Shown here piece after piece: positions 25,899 to 34,828 of a stretch of 64,000 bases of DNA. The position numbers and the translations under genes were made by a program. The DNA comes from Mycolicibacterium brumae. GTDB taxonomy: Bacteria > Actinomycetota > Actinomycetes > Mycobacteriales > Mycobacteriaceae. The DNA is taken from positions 1,364,001 through 1,428,000 of the forward strand of contig NZ_CP104302.1 in assembly GCF_025215495.1 (NCBI RefSeq), written 5' to 3'. Each line of letters opens with the position of its first letter. Position 1 is the first letter of the stretch. Below the pieces are notes generated by a model. The model was not told the DNA's origin, did not search any database, and saw nothing but the letters and a program-made list of their open reading frames with translations.

Positions 25899-26105
25899 GT
25901 TCGACAACGCGACGTAAACCAGAGTGCCCACGCCGACGCTGAGCAGGGTGCGCCGCCCGGTCGAGAGGTGGATCGCGGCCGTCACCGCGGCAGCGATCGT
26001 TGCGAACAGCAAGAGCTCGAGGGAACCGGCGAACCCGGCAATCGACAGCGCCGGAGCCACCCACCACGGCAGCCCGATCTGGATGACCAGCAGACCGACG
26101 CCCTC
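25890..26105 (-). pseudogene. Possible AzlD-like membrane protein remnant
   Basis: About 70 codons on the minus strand read as two or three hydrophobic helices (GLLVIQIGLPWWVAPALSIAG, SLELLLFATIAAAVTAAIHLST, RTLLSVGVGTLVYVALSNLF). These resemble the C-terminal half of AzlD, the small subunit of branched-chain amino-acid exporters. No start codon with a ribosome site is visible, the frame upstream is antisense to cobD, and no azlC is nearby. It could equally be a small unrelated membrane protein. Confidence 0.35.
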
Positions 26106-26129
26106 GGTCCGCTGTGAGAAGCTGCCGTA

Positions 26130-27059
26130 ATGCGTTCCACCGCCGCGGGTCTGCTCGCCGGCTACCTCGCCGATCTGGCGTTGGGCGATCCGCGCCGCGG
26201 GCATCCGGTGGCCGGCTTCGGCACAATCGCGGCGGCACTGGAGAAGACGACTTATCGGGACAGCCGCGCCGCCGGAGCTGTGCACGTCGCAACGCTGCTC
26301 GGCGCCCTGGCAGCCGCGACATTCGCCGCGAGAAACACGAGGTGGCGCGCGGCGCTGCTGGCCGCGGCCACCTGGGTGAGTCTCGGCGGCACGTCCCTGG
26401 CCCGCACCGGAGAACAGATGGCAGACCTGCTCGACGCCGGTGACATCGACGGCGCCCGCGCACTCCTTCCGTCACTGTGCGGCCGAGACCCGCAGTTCCT
26501 CGACGCCGACGGATTGGCCCGCGCGGCGCTGGAATCCATCGCCGAGAACACCTCCGACGCCACCGTCGCGCCGCTGTTCTGGGCGGCCTGCGCCGACATC
26601 CCCGGCGTGCTGGTCTACCGCGGCGCCAACACCCTGGACGCCATGATCGGTTACCGGTCGGATCGCTACGAGAGATTCGGTTGGGCCGCAGCGCGTTTCG
26701 ACGACGTGCTGAACTACCTGCCGGCCCGGATCACCGGCATGCTGGTGGTTGCCTGCGCCGGTGTGGTCGGTGGATCGCCTGCCAAGGCGCGGCGCGCCTG
26801 GCGCGCGGACGCCGCCCGCCATCCCAGCCCGAACGCCGGGGTGGCCGAAGCCTCCTTCGCCGGGGCGCTCGGCGTGCGGCTGGGCGGGCCCACCCAATAC
26901 CGGCACGGCATGGAGATCCGCCCCACGCTCGGTGACGGCCGAAGCCCGACGTCGGCGGACCTGCGCCGGGCGGTGCGCCTGTCGAGGTGCGTCCAAGCCG
27001 CCGCGGCACTGACGGCCGCAGCCGTGCTCATCGGCGGCCCTCAGCGGCGGCGACCGTAG
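26130..27059 (+). CDS. cobD: Adenosylcobinamide-phosphate synthase CobD/CbiB
   Basis: The protein (309 aa) attaches aminopropanol phosphate to adenosylcobyric acid in B12 synthesis and is a polytopic membrane protein. Family hallmarks are DLALGDPRRGHPVAGFG near the start, ESIAENTSDATVAPLFWAA, YRGANTLDAMIGYRSDRYERFGWAAARFDDVLNYLPAR and HPSPNAGVAEASFAGALGVRLGG. It matches Rv2236c by position next to SURF1 and ptpA. It converges with the kinase-SURF1 gene and overlaps its 3' end by 19 bp. Confidence 0.95.
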   Translation: MRSTAAGLLAGYLADLALGDPRRGHPVAGFGTIAAALEKTTYRDSRAAGAVHVATLLGALAAATFAARNTRWRAALLAAATWVSLGGTSLARTGEQMADLLDAGDIDGARALLPSLCGRDPQFLDADGLARAALESIAENTSDATVAPLFWAACADIPGVLVYRGANTLDAMIGYRSDRYERFGWAAARFDDVLNYLPARITGMLVVACAGVVGGSPAKARRAWRADAARHPSPNAGVAEASFAGALGVRLGGPTQYRHGMEIRPTLGDGRSPTSADLRRAVRLSRCVQAAAALTAAAVLIGGPQRRRP

Positions 27060-28846
27060 CGGTCGGTGAGCTTCTGTTCGATGGTGGCCTCGCGCGTGCT
27101 GTCGTCGACGTCCGGCCGGGAAGTCTGGGCGACGGCGGTCTCGGCTGCGCTGTCAACGCCGTCAACAGGCGAGGGGGAATCATCGGCCTCGGCGGCCGCC
27201 TGCAGTTCCTTCTCCTTGCGGCGGACCTTGATCTCCGACCAGATGAAATAGCCCAGCCCGATCGGCGCCAGGACGCCGAACGCGATCCACTGGATGCCGT
27301 AGGACAGGAATGGGCCGGCGTCCAGATTCGGCACGCCGAGATCCCCCAGGCTGCCCGGCTGATTGGCCTCCAACTGCAGATAGGAGCCGGTCAGCGGCGA
27401 CCCGGTCAGCTCGGCGATCTCGGTGGTGTCGATGGCATAGACCTGCAGGGCGCCGTCGGCGGTGAATGGCGCCTTGCCGGGGGGCGCGGTCTCGCCATCG
27501 CGCAACCGGGCGTTGATCGTCACGGTCCCCGACGGCGCCGGATCGAACGCCGGCGGGCGGGAGCCCTCCATCGGCGGCACCCAGCCGCGGTCCACCAGCA
27601 CCGTCGGGCCGTCGTCGACCTGGAACGGAACCAGCACCTCGAACACCGGCCCGCCGTCGAGCACCCGGAGCCGGGCCAGCACCTGCTGATCGGGCAGGTA
27701 ATGCCCGGTCGCGGTGACGCGGCGCCACTGATCGTCGGGCGCGGCGGAATCCTGCTCCGGCAGCAGCGAGGTCACCGGCACCGGGTCGGCCTTCAGCGAG
27801 GCGTTGATTTGCTGGTTCTCCTTGGACACCCGCGCGTTCTTGCCGAGCTGCCAGGGCGCCAGCACGGTGAAACACAGGTAGGCGAACAGCGCGACCACCG
27901 CCGCCAGCACCAGCCAGCTGGGCCGGAAAACGAGCTTCCGAACCCCCGAAACAGATCCGCGTCGCGCCGTCGGGCGATCCGGCGACGCAGTCTGCGCGGT
28001 GGCCACCGCAGTCCGCGCCGTCGCGCCGTCGGTGAGGGCGTCGCGGGCTGCGCCGGCGAACTCGGGGGCGCTGCGATGTCGTCGGTCCGGATCCTTGGCC
28101 ATCCCCACGGCGATGACGTCGTCGAACGCCGGGGGCAGCTCCGGGCGCGAGGCCGACGGCTTCGGCGGCGCGGTGCGCAGGTGTCCGGCGATCTGGCGTT
28201 CCGCCGCCTCGCCCGGGAAGGGTCGCGACCCGGTGAGGGCTTCATAGAGCACGCAGGCCAGGGAGTACACGTCGCTGCGGGGGTCGACGGCGTCGCTGGT
28301 GAGCCGCTCGGGGGCCACGTAGGCGCAGGCGCCGACGGTGTTCCCGGTGCCGGTCAGCCCGGTGTCGGTGGCGGCGCGAGCGATGCCGAAGTCGATCAGG
28401 TAGGCGGTCCCGTCGTCGCCGAGCAGGATGTTGGATGGTTGGACGTCGCGGTGCACCACCTCGGCCTTGTGCGCGGCGGCCAGGGCGCTGGCGATCTGCT
28501 CGACAATGGACACCGCGCGTTCGGGTGGCAGCGGGCCGGTGGCGATCTCGGTGGCCAGGTCGTGGCCGTCGATGAGCGCCATGTCGACGAAGAACCGGCC
28601 GTCGATCTCGCCGTAGTTGTGGATCGCGACGATGTGGGCGTTGCGCAACCGCGCGGCGGCGTGGGCTTCGCGGCGGAAGCGTTGCTCGAAGCCGGGGTCG
28701 GCGGCCAGCTGCGCGGGCAGCACCTTCAGGGCGACCATCCGATCGGTTCCGGTGTCGTAGGCCTGCCAGACCTCGCCCCTCCCACCCCGGCCGAGCAATT
28801 CGACCAGGCGGTAGCGACCGAACGTCGTGCCCTGCGCATCGGCCAT
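27041..28846 (-). CDS. Ser/Thr protein kinase domain fused to SURF1 (cytochrome oxidase assembly protein)
   Basis: One 601-aa frame holds two proteins. Residues 1-270 are a PknB-type kinase: G-loop GRGGRG (19-24), K41 in VALK, E60 in FRREA, catalytic loop HRDVQPSN (132-139), DFG (152-154), APE (178-180) and SDVYSL. The usual catalytic-loop Lys is Gln136. After a 30-residue linker, residues about 303-601 are a complete SURF1 protein matching Rv2235: TM1 at about 310-331, PWQLGKN, then VLVDRGWVPP, then TM2 GIQWIAFGVLAPIGLGY, ending EQKLTDRYGRRR. No in-frame start exists at the native SURF1 position. The start lies 2 nt after the ptpA stop, so the operon is ptkA-ptpA-kinase::SURF1. Confidence 0.9.
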   Translation of the reverse strand: MADAQGTTFGRYRLVELLGRGGRGEVWQAYDTGTDRMVALKVLPAQLAADPGFEQRFRREAHAAARLRNAHIVAIHNYGEIDGRFFVDMALIDGHDLATEIATGPLPPERAVSIVEQIASALAAAHKAEVVHRDVQPSNILLGDDGTAYLIDFGIARAATDTGLTGTGNTVGACAYVAPERLTSDAVDPRSDVYSLACVLYEALTGSRPFPGEAAERQIAGHLRTAPPKPSASRPELPPAFDDVIAVGMAKDPDRRHRSAPEFAGAARDALTDGATARTAVATAQTASPDRPTARRGSVSGVRKLVFRPSWLVLAAVVALFAYLCFTVLAPWQLGKNARVSKENQQINASLKADPVPVTSLLPEQDSAAPDDQWRRVTATGHYLPDQQVLARLRVLDGGPVFEVLVPFQVDDGPTVLVDRGWVPPMEGSRPPAFDPAPSGTVTINARLRDGETAPPGKAPFTADGALQVYAIDTTEIAELTGSPLTGSYLQLEANQPGSLGDLGVPNLDAGPFLSYGIQWIAFGVLAPIGLGYFIWSEIKVRRKEKELQAAAEADDSPSPVDGVDSAAETAVAQTSRPDVDDSTREATIEQKLTDRYGRRR

Positions 28847-28848
28847 AC

Positions 28849-29328
28849 TCAGCGCCGACTCTCGTCGAGCTGCTCGTCCACCCAATCGTGCAGACCGGGC
28901 AGGGCGGCGGAGATGACCTCGAAGCACTTCAGGTAGTCCGACATGTCTCCGTAATACGGGTCGTCCACGTCAATCGGGCCGGACGCCGGGTCGAAGGCCC
29001 GCAGCAGTCGCAGTCGCTGCGGGTCCACCCCGTGGTGGCGCAGGATCCGATCGTGATTGCGGCCCAGCGCGATCACCAGATCCGCGGACAGGTGATCGTC
29101 GTCCATCTGGGCGGCCCGGTGCGCGGTCGGGTAGCCGTTGTCGGTCAGCACCTTGACGGTGCGCGGATGCGCGCCCTCGCCGACGTGCCAGCCGTCGGTG
29201 CCGGCGCTGGTCACCCGCACCCGGTCGGCCAGCCCGCGTTCGGCGAGCTGGTGGGCGAACATCTTCTCCGCCATCGGGGACCGGCAGATATTGCCGGTGC
29301 AGATGAACGTCACGTGCAGCTCAGACAC
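28849..29328 (-). CDS. ptpA: Low-molecular-weight protein tyrosine phosphatase PtpA
   Basis: This 159-aa LMW-PTP has the P-loop CTGNICRS (Cys10, Arg16) near the N-terminus and the general-acid aspartate region DVDDPYYGD. In M. tuberculosis PtpA is secreted into macrophages and is phosphorylated by PtkA and PknA. It starts with GTG and overlaps the end of ptkA by 8 nt. It is followed after 2 nt by the kinase-SURF1 fusion gene, an unusual kinase-phosphatase-kinase operon. Confidence 0.95.
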   Translation of the reverse strand: MSELHVTFICTGNICRSPMAEKMFAHQLAERGLADRVRVTSAGTDGWHVGEGAHPRTVKVLTDNGYPTAHRAAQMDDDHLSADLVIALGRNHDRILRHHGVDPQRLRLLRAFDPASGPIDVDDPYYGDMSDYLKCFEVISAALPGLHDWVDEQLDESRR

Positions 29329-29986
29329 CGAGCACCCCGCGCAGTTCCGCGACATCACGGACCCGCAGCGCGGGCCCGGGCCGCCCGTCGTCGAAATCTG
29401 CTCCACCGTAGCCCCAGCCGACGAGAACCGTGTCGACGCCGTGCGCGGCGGCCCCGGCCACGTCGTGGTCGCGGTCACCGACCATCAGCACCGACTCGGG
29501 CAGCTCACCGAGCTGGGCCAGCGCGTGGGCGAGCACATCGGCCTTTGCCGAGCGGGTCCCGTCGGCCGACGCCCCGGCGATCACCTCGAAGTAGCCGTCC
29601 AATCCGAAATGCCGCAGCACCAACTGCGCGGTGGCCTCGGCCTTGGAGGTGGCGACCGCCAGCCGCACCCCGGCCGCGCTCAGGTCGGCCAGCAGCTCGG
29701 GAATGCCGTCGAACACCGCGTTGACCGCCCAGCCGCCGCCCAGCTGATGCGCCCGGTACGCGGCCATCGCGGCGCCGTCGACGCCGCCGAGGCCCAGGCC
29801 GGCCAGCGTCTCGTGCATCGGGGGCCCGACCAGCATCGCGGCCAGATCGCCGTCGGGGATCGGCGCGCCGATCTCGGCCAGGGCGTGCCGGAAGCTGCCC
29901 ACAATGCCCGGCGCGGAATCAGTCAGCGTGCCGTCGAGGTCGAAGATCACCAGCGCGGGTCTGGTGGCGCAGCGCAGATCGGTCAC
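29321..29986 (-). CDS. ptkA: HAD-superfamily protein, PtkA-like (Rv2232) without the N-terminal extension
   Basis: The 221-aa HAD protein starts close to motif [16 protein letters not shown] (D16, D18). It continues through [24 protein letters not shown] and [27 protein letters not shown]. In M. tuberculosis the orthologue is PtkA, a tyrosine kinase for PtpA that has a disordered N-terminal region of roughly 70-80 residues. Here the divergent nif3 gene starts only 42 bp upstream, leaving no room for that extension unless the genes overlap. It could act as an ordinary HAD phosphatase (phosphoglycolate type). Confidence 0.85.
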   Translation of the reverse strand: MTDLRCATRPALVIFDLDGTLTDSAPGIVGSFRHALAEIGAPIPDGDLAAMLVGPPMHETLAGLGLGGVDGAAMAAYRAHQLGGGWAVNAVFDGIPELLADLSAAGVRLAVATSKAEATAQLVLRHFGLDGYFEVIAGASADGTRSAKADVLAHALAQLGELPESVLMVGDRDHDVAGAAAHGVDTVLVGWGYGGADFDDGRPGPALRVRDVAELRGVLGV

Positions 29987-30028
29987 ATCGTCATTGTCCC
30001 CGATAGGGCGACCACTACTGTTTGCAAG

Positions 30029-31171
30029 GTGTCCAAGATTCCCCTGGCGCGGGTCACCGAGGTGCTCGACGCGGCGTATCCGCCGCAGTTGGCCCAGTCC
30101 TGGGATTCCGTCGGCCTGGTCTGCGGTGACCCCGGCGAGCCGGTCACCTCGGTCACCATCGCGGTCGACGCCACCGCCGAGGTGGTCGACGCGGTGCCCG
30201 ACCGCGGGCTGCTGCTGGCGCACCATCCGCTGCTGCTGCGCGGGGTCGACACCGTCGCCGCGAACACCGCCAAGGGCGCGTTGCTGCACCGGCTGATCCG
30301 CACCGGACGGTCGCTGTTCACCGCGCACACCAACGCCGACGCCGCGGCCCCGGGAGTGTCCGACGCGCTCGCCGAGACGCTCGGCCTGACCGTCACCGGG
30401 GTGCTGGAACCGGTCCCGGCCGGCCCCGACCTGGACAAGTGGGTGATCTTCACCCCGCCGACCGCGGCCGACGCGGTCCGCGCGGCGGTGTTCGACGCCG
30501 GCGCCGGGCACATCGGCGACTACTCGCAGTGCTGCTGGACCGTCACCGGGACCGGCCAGTTCCTGCCGAACGACGGCGCCGACCCCGCCGTCGGGACGGT
30601 CGGGGCCCTGGAGCGGCTGTCCGAGGACCGCGTCGAGGTGATCGCCCCGGCTCGCCGCCGCGCCGCGATCCTGGCGGCGATGCGCGCCGCGCACCCCTAC
30701 GAGGAACCGGCGTTCGACGTCTTCGAGCTGGCCGAGCTCCCGGCCGGCGTGGGCATCGGCCGGATCGGCGAGCTCGACGAGCCGGAATCGTTGGCGCAGT
30801 TCGTCGCTCGCGCCGGCGCCCGGCTGCCGGCCACCAGCTGGGGGGTGCGCGCCAGCGGCGATCCGGCCGCGCTGGTGCGCGCCGTCGCGGTCTCCGGCGG
30901 CGCCGGCGACTCGTTGTTGTCCACCGCCGCCCGCTCCGGGGTCGACGTGTTCCTCACCTCCGACCTGCGTCACCACCCGGCCGACGAGCAGCGGCGCGTC
31001 GCCTCGATGGCGCTCGTCGACGTCGCGCACTGGGCCAGCGAATTCCCGTGGTGCGCCCAAGCCGCCGGCGTCCTGCGCGCCGCATTCGGCGACGCGCTGC
31101 CGGTGCAGGTCTGCGACATCCGCACCGATCCGTGGAATCTGACCGCCCACTCTCAACGAGGAGAACGATGA
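30029..31171 (+). CDS. Nif3-like dinuclear metal centre protein (Rv2230c)
   Basis: This 380-aa protein of the NIF3/YbgI family (GTP cyclohydrolase I type 2 group) has the N-terminal [14 protein letters not shown] and [13 protein letters not shown] (His metal ligands). The central inserted domain found in the long form follows ([32 protein letters not shown]). The C-terminal [19 protein letters not shown] and [11 protein letters not shown] supply the remaining ligands. The start is GTG. Its stop overlaps the next ATG (ATGA). Confidence 0.93.
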   Translation: MSKIPLARVTEVLDAAYPPQLAQSWDSVGLVCGDPGEPVTSVTIAVDATAEVVDAVPDRGLLLAHHPLLLRGVDTVAANTAKGALLHRLIRTGRSLFTAHTNADAAAPGVSDALAETLGLTVTGVLEPVPAGPDLDKWVIFTPPTAADAVRAAVFDAGAGHIGDYSQCCWTVTGTGQFLPNDGADPAVGTVGALERLSEDRVEVIAPARRRAAILAAMRAAHPYEEPAFDVFELAELPAGVGIGRIGELDEPESLAQFVARAGARLPATSWGVRASGDPAALVRAVAVSGGAGDSLLSTAARSGVDVFLTSDLRHHPADEQRRVASMALVDVAHWASEFPWCAQAAGVLRAAFGDALPVQVCDIRTDPWNLTAHSQRGER

Positions 31172-31893
31172 AAGCCGAAGTGGCACAGCAACGTCGACTG
31201 CGGGAACTGGTCGAAATCGACGCGGACCTGGCCCGGCTCTCGCACCGGCTCAAAAACATCGCCGAGGCGGCCAAGGTCGCGGAGCTGACCGCCGCCTGCA
31301 CGGCCGCCGAGGACGAGGTCGCGTCGGTGGGCATCGCGCTCGCCGATCTCGACGGTTCGATCGCCAAGTTGGAGACCGAGATCGAGGCGGTCCGCAAGCG
31401 TGAGGACCGGGACCGGTCGCTGCTGAACTCCGGCGTCGACGGCAAGCAGCAGGCCGAGCTCGCCCACGAACTGGAAACCCTGGAACGCCGGCAATCCGAC
31501 CTCGAGGACGCTGAACTGGAGATCATGGAGCAGCGCGAGACGCTGGCCGCGCGTCAGACCGACGCCGACCACACCCTGCATGACCGCCGCTTGGAGCTGG
31601 CCGACGCCGAGGCCGCCCACGACCGGGCCCGCGCCGAACTGGAGGAGAACCTGGCCCGGCGCGGCGCCGAGCGCGCCGAACTGGCCGGCGGCGTCGACGC
31701 CGACCTGCTGGCGCTCTACGAGCGGCAGCGGGCCGCCAACGGCATCGGGGCCGGGGTGCTGCAGGGCAACCGGTGCGGCGCCTGCCGGATCGAGATGGAC
31801 CGCGGCGAGGCCGCCCGCATCGCGGCGGCCGCCGCCGACGACGTGCTGCGCTGCCCGGAGTGCGGGGCCATCCTGTTGCGAGTCACGGGCTGA
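31168..31893 (+). CDS. Coiled-coil zinc-ribbon protein (Rv2229c-like, C4-type)
   Basis: Of 241 aa, residues about 1-175 are a long antiparallel coiled coil rich in Glu/Arg/Leu heptads. The C-terminus is a C4 zinc ribbon, [11 protein letters not shown]...[13 protein letters not shown]. The fold resembles DksA/FlgZ-type and CT398 proteins, suggesting a role binding RNA polymerase, nucleic acid or a partner complex. It is translationally coupled to nif3 (ATGA) and 4 nt from the RNase H gene, as in M. tuberculosis. Confidence 0.88.
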   Translation: MKAEVAQQRRLRELVEIDADLARLSHRLKNIAEAAKVAELTAACTAAEDEVASVGIALADLDGSIAKLETEIEAVRKREDRDRSLLNSGVDGKQQAELAHELETLERRQSDLEDAELEIMEQRETLAARQTDADHTLHDRRLELADAEAAHDRARAELEENLARRGAERAELAGGVDADLLALYERQRAANGIGAGVLQGNRCGACRIEMDRGEAARIAAAAADDVLRCPECGAILLRVTG

Positions 31894-31897
31894 CGCG

Positions 31898-33016
31898 GTG
31901 CGGGTTGTCATCGAGGCCGACGGGGGATCGCGCGGCAATCCCGGGCCGGCCGGATACGGGGCGGTGGTGTTCGCCGCGGACCGCGCCGAGGTGCTGGCCG
32001 AGCGCAATGAGTCCATCGGGACGGCCACCAATAACGTCGCCGAGTACCGCGGTCTCATCGCGGGACTGACCGCCGCCACCGAACTCGGCGCGTCCGAGGT
32101 CGACGTCCGGATGGACTCCAAGCTGGTGGTCGAACAGATGTCGGGCCGGTGGAAGGTCAAGAACGCCGACCTGGCCGACCTGCACCGCCAGGCCCGCGGG
32201 CTGGCCTCGAATTTCGACCGGGTCCGCTACCAGTGGATTCCGCGGGAGCAGAACAAGCACGCCGACCGGCTGGCCAACGAGGCGATGGACGTCGCCGCCG
32301 GCAAGCCCGTGAAGCCCGCCAAAACCCCCAAGGCCGAGCCGAAAGCCGAGACGCCGAACAGCAAGGCCGAGAACGCGGCCGGCTGGACCGGGGCCCGCGG
32401 CGTCCCGACCCGACTGCTGCTGCTGCGGCACGGCCAGACTGAACTGTCGGTGCAGCGCCGCTATTCCGGCCGCGGAAACCCGGCGCTGACCGATCTGGGC
32501 CGCCGGCAGGCCGCCGCCGCGGCGTCCTACCTGGCGGCCCGCGGTGGTATCGCCGCGGTGGTGTCCTCGCCGCTGGAGCGCGCCCGGCAGACCGCCGCGG
32601 CGGCGGCCGACGCGCTCGGCCTGCCGGTCACCGTCGATGAGGACCTGATCGAAACCGACTTCGGGGACTGGGAGGGCTTGACGTTCGCCGAGGCCGCGCA
32701 GGCGCACCCGGAGGCGCACCGAGAATGGTTGGGGGACACCAGTATCACTCCGCCGGGCGGGGAGAGCTTCGACGCGGTGCATGACCGGGTGCGGCGCGCG
32801 CGCAATCGGATCATCGCCGGCCACAGCGACTCGACGGTGCTGGTGGTCTCGCACGTCACGCCGATCAAGACGCTGCTGCGGATGGCGCTCAACGCCGGAC
32901 CGGACATGCTGTACCGGCTGCACCTAGACCTGGCGTCGCTGAGCATCGCCGAGTTCTACTCCGACGGGTTGTCCTCGGTTCGGCTGGTCAACCAGACCGA
33001 CTACCTGGGCAGATGA
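31898..33016 (+). CDS. Bifunctional RNase H / acid phosphatase (Rv2228c-like)
   Basis: The 372-aa protein has an N-terminal type I RNase H domain with acidic residues in VIEADGGSRGNPGPAG, NNVAEYRGLIAG, VRMDSKLVVEQMSG and NKHADRLANEAMD. A Lys/Pro/Ala linker of about 30 residues leads to a histidine-phosphatase domain (LLLLRHGQTELSVQRRYSG ... VVSHVTPIKTLLRMAL) related to CobC. The fusion is conserved in mycobacteria and provides RNA:DNA hybrid cleavage plus phosphatase activity. GTG start. Confidence 0.94.
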   Translation: MRVVIEADGGSRGNPGPAGYGAVVFAADRAEVLAERNESIGTATNNVAEYRGLIAGLTAATELGASEVDVRMDSKLVVEQMSGRWKVKNADLADLHRQARGLASNFDRVRYQWIPREQNKHADRLANEAMDVAAGKPVKPAKTPKAEPKAETPNSKAENAAGWTGARGVPTRLLLLRHGQTELSVQRRYSGRGNPALTDLGRRQAAAAASYLAARGGIAAVVSSPLERARQTAAAAADALGLPVTVDEDLIETDFGDWEGLTFAEAAQAHPEAHREWLGDTSITPPGGESFDAVHDRVRRARNRIIAGHSDSTVLVVSHVTPIKTLLRMALNAGPDMLYRLHLDLASLSIAEFYSDGLSSVRLVNQTDYLGR

Positions 33017-33020
33017 GTCG

Positions 33021-34415
33021 ATGACCGGCGATCCACCGGTTCCGCAGGGCCGCCTCCGGCGGGTGATGCCGCTGGCCGGTCTGGCCGCGCGCACCGCCGG
33101 CGGGCGGCTGGTGGCCGGCGTCCAGGAGTTGGCCGGCGACCCGGGCGCGGTGCGCCGGTTCCACGCCAGGACCGCGGACCGCTATGTCGAGTTGCTGGGC
33201 AACTCCAAGGGCGCGTTGATGAAGATCGGCCAGATCCTGTCGATGGTCGACCTCGATGGGCCCTCGCCCTACCAGCAGGCGTTCGCCCGGCTGCAGTCCG
33301 ACGCGCCGCCCATGCACCCGGACTTGGTCCGCGCCCAACTGGTCTCCGAAATCGGCCCGCCGGAAAGGCATTTCGCGGAATTCGACGTCGAGCCCATCGC
33401 CGCCGCCTCGGTCGGCCAGGTGCACCGCGGCGTCCTGCACGACGGCCGGCCGGTGGCGGTCAAGGTGCAGTATCCCGGTGTCGCGGAGGCCATTCGGGCC
33501 GACCTGGACAATGCGGAGTTGCTGAGATCGCTGATCCTGCTGGTGATGTCGGTGTCGGGGACCAAGATCGACATCACCGCCGTCGCGGAAGAGGTCCGGA
33601 CCCGGGTCGGCGAGGAACTGGACTACCGGCACGAGGCGGTGATGCTGGCGCGGTTCGCCGAGTTGTATCGCGATCACCCCTTCATCCACATCCCCGACGC
33701 GATCCCGGAGGCATCCGGTGGGCGGGTGCTCACCATGACCTACCTGGACGGGCTGGATTGGGCGAGCGCGCGCCAGGCGGATCAACAGCGCAGGGACATC
33801 TGGGCCGAGTCGCTGCTGCGCTACTGCCAGGCCAACTTTCGGCATTCCAACCTGATCGACGTGGACCTGCACCCGGGCAATTTCCGGTTCCTGCCCGACG
33901 GCGCCCTGGGCGTGCTGGACTTCGGCTGCGTTCAGGTGGTGCCGGAACAGCTGCGCTGGGTTCTCGTCGCGCTGATGCGCGCCACCATCGACGGCCGACA
34001 GACCGAGGTGCGACGGCTGATGGTTCGCAGCAAGATGATCGCCGCCGATTCCCCGCTGACCGTCGAGCAGGCCGGTGAGTTCTGCCGGGGCATGATCGTC
34101 GACGCCGTCGCCCCGCAGCCGGTGACCTTCTCCCCGGAGTTCAACGCGCGCAAGCGTCAGGCGATGCTGGGGGAGCTGGGGCTGAGCGGGCTGACGAAGA
34201 TCCGGCCGACGCCGGAGGCCGCGTTCCTGCCCCGGATCCAGGTCGCCATGGATCACCTGTTCACCGGGCTGCGGGCCACGGTCCCGGTGCGTTCGGTCCT
34301 CGACGATATGGACGGCGTGGCCGAGCCGGTCACCGAACTCGGCCGCCGTCACCACGCCTGGGCGCGGGAACGTGGGTTGCCCGGCGCGCTGGAGCACCAT
34401 CGCGAGGTACCATGA
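33021..34415 (+). CDS. ABC1/AarF/UbiB-family atypical kinase
   Basis: The 464-aa protein carries the family's KxGQ motif (MKIGQILS), the Ala-rich loop AAASVGQVHRG in place of a glycine-rich loop, VAVKVQYPG, the ExD-type ELDYRHEA, then DLHPGNF and LDFG. UbiB-type proteins use ATP to handle lipids such as quinones rather than to phosphorylate proteins. The gene is in line with RNase H (4 nt) and followed within 4 nt by the RNase P RNA gene. Confidence 0.9.
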   Translation: MTGDPPVPQGRLRRVMPLAGLAARTAGGRLVAGVQELAGDPGAVRRFHARTADRYVELLGNSKGALMKIGQILSMVDLDGPSPYQQAFARLQSDAPPMHPDLVRAQLVSEIGPPERHFAEFDVEPIAAASVGQVHRGVLHDGRPVAVKVQYPGVAEAIRADLDNAELLRSLILLVMSVSGTKIDITAVAEEVRTRVGEELDYRHEAVMLARFAELYRDHPFIHIPDAIPEASGGRVLTMTYLDGLDWASARQADQQRRDIWAESLLRYCQANFRHSNLIDVDLHPGNFRFLPDGALGVLDFGCVQVVPEQLRWVLVALMRATIDGRQTEVRRLMVRSKMIAADSPLTVEQAGEFCRGMIVDAVAPQPVTFSPEFNARKRQAMLGELGLSGLTKIRPTPEAAFLPRIQVAMDHLFTGLRATVPVRSVLDDMDGVAEPVTELGRRHHAWARERGLPGALEHHREVP

Positions 34416-34418
34416 CCA

Positions 34419-34803
<385 letters not shown>

Positions 34804-34828
34804 CACCGCCGGTTCCGGCCCGCGCGGC

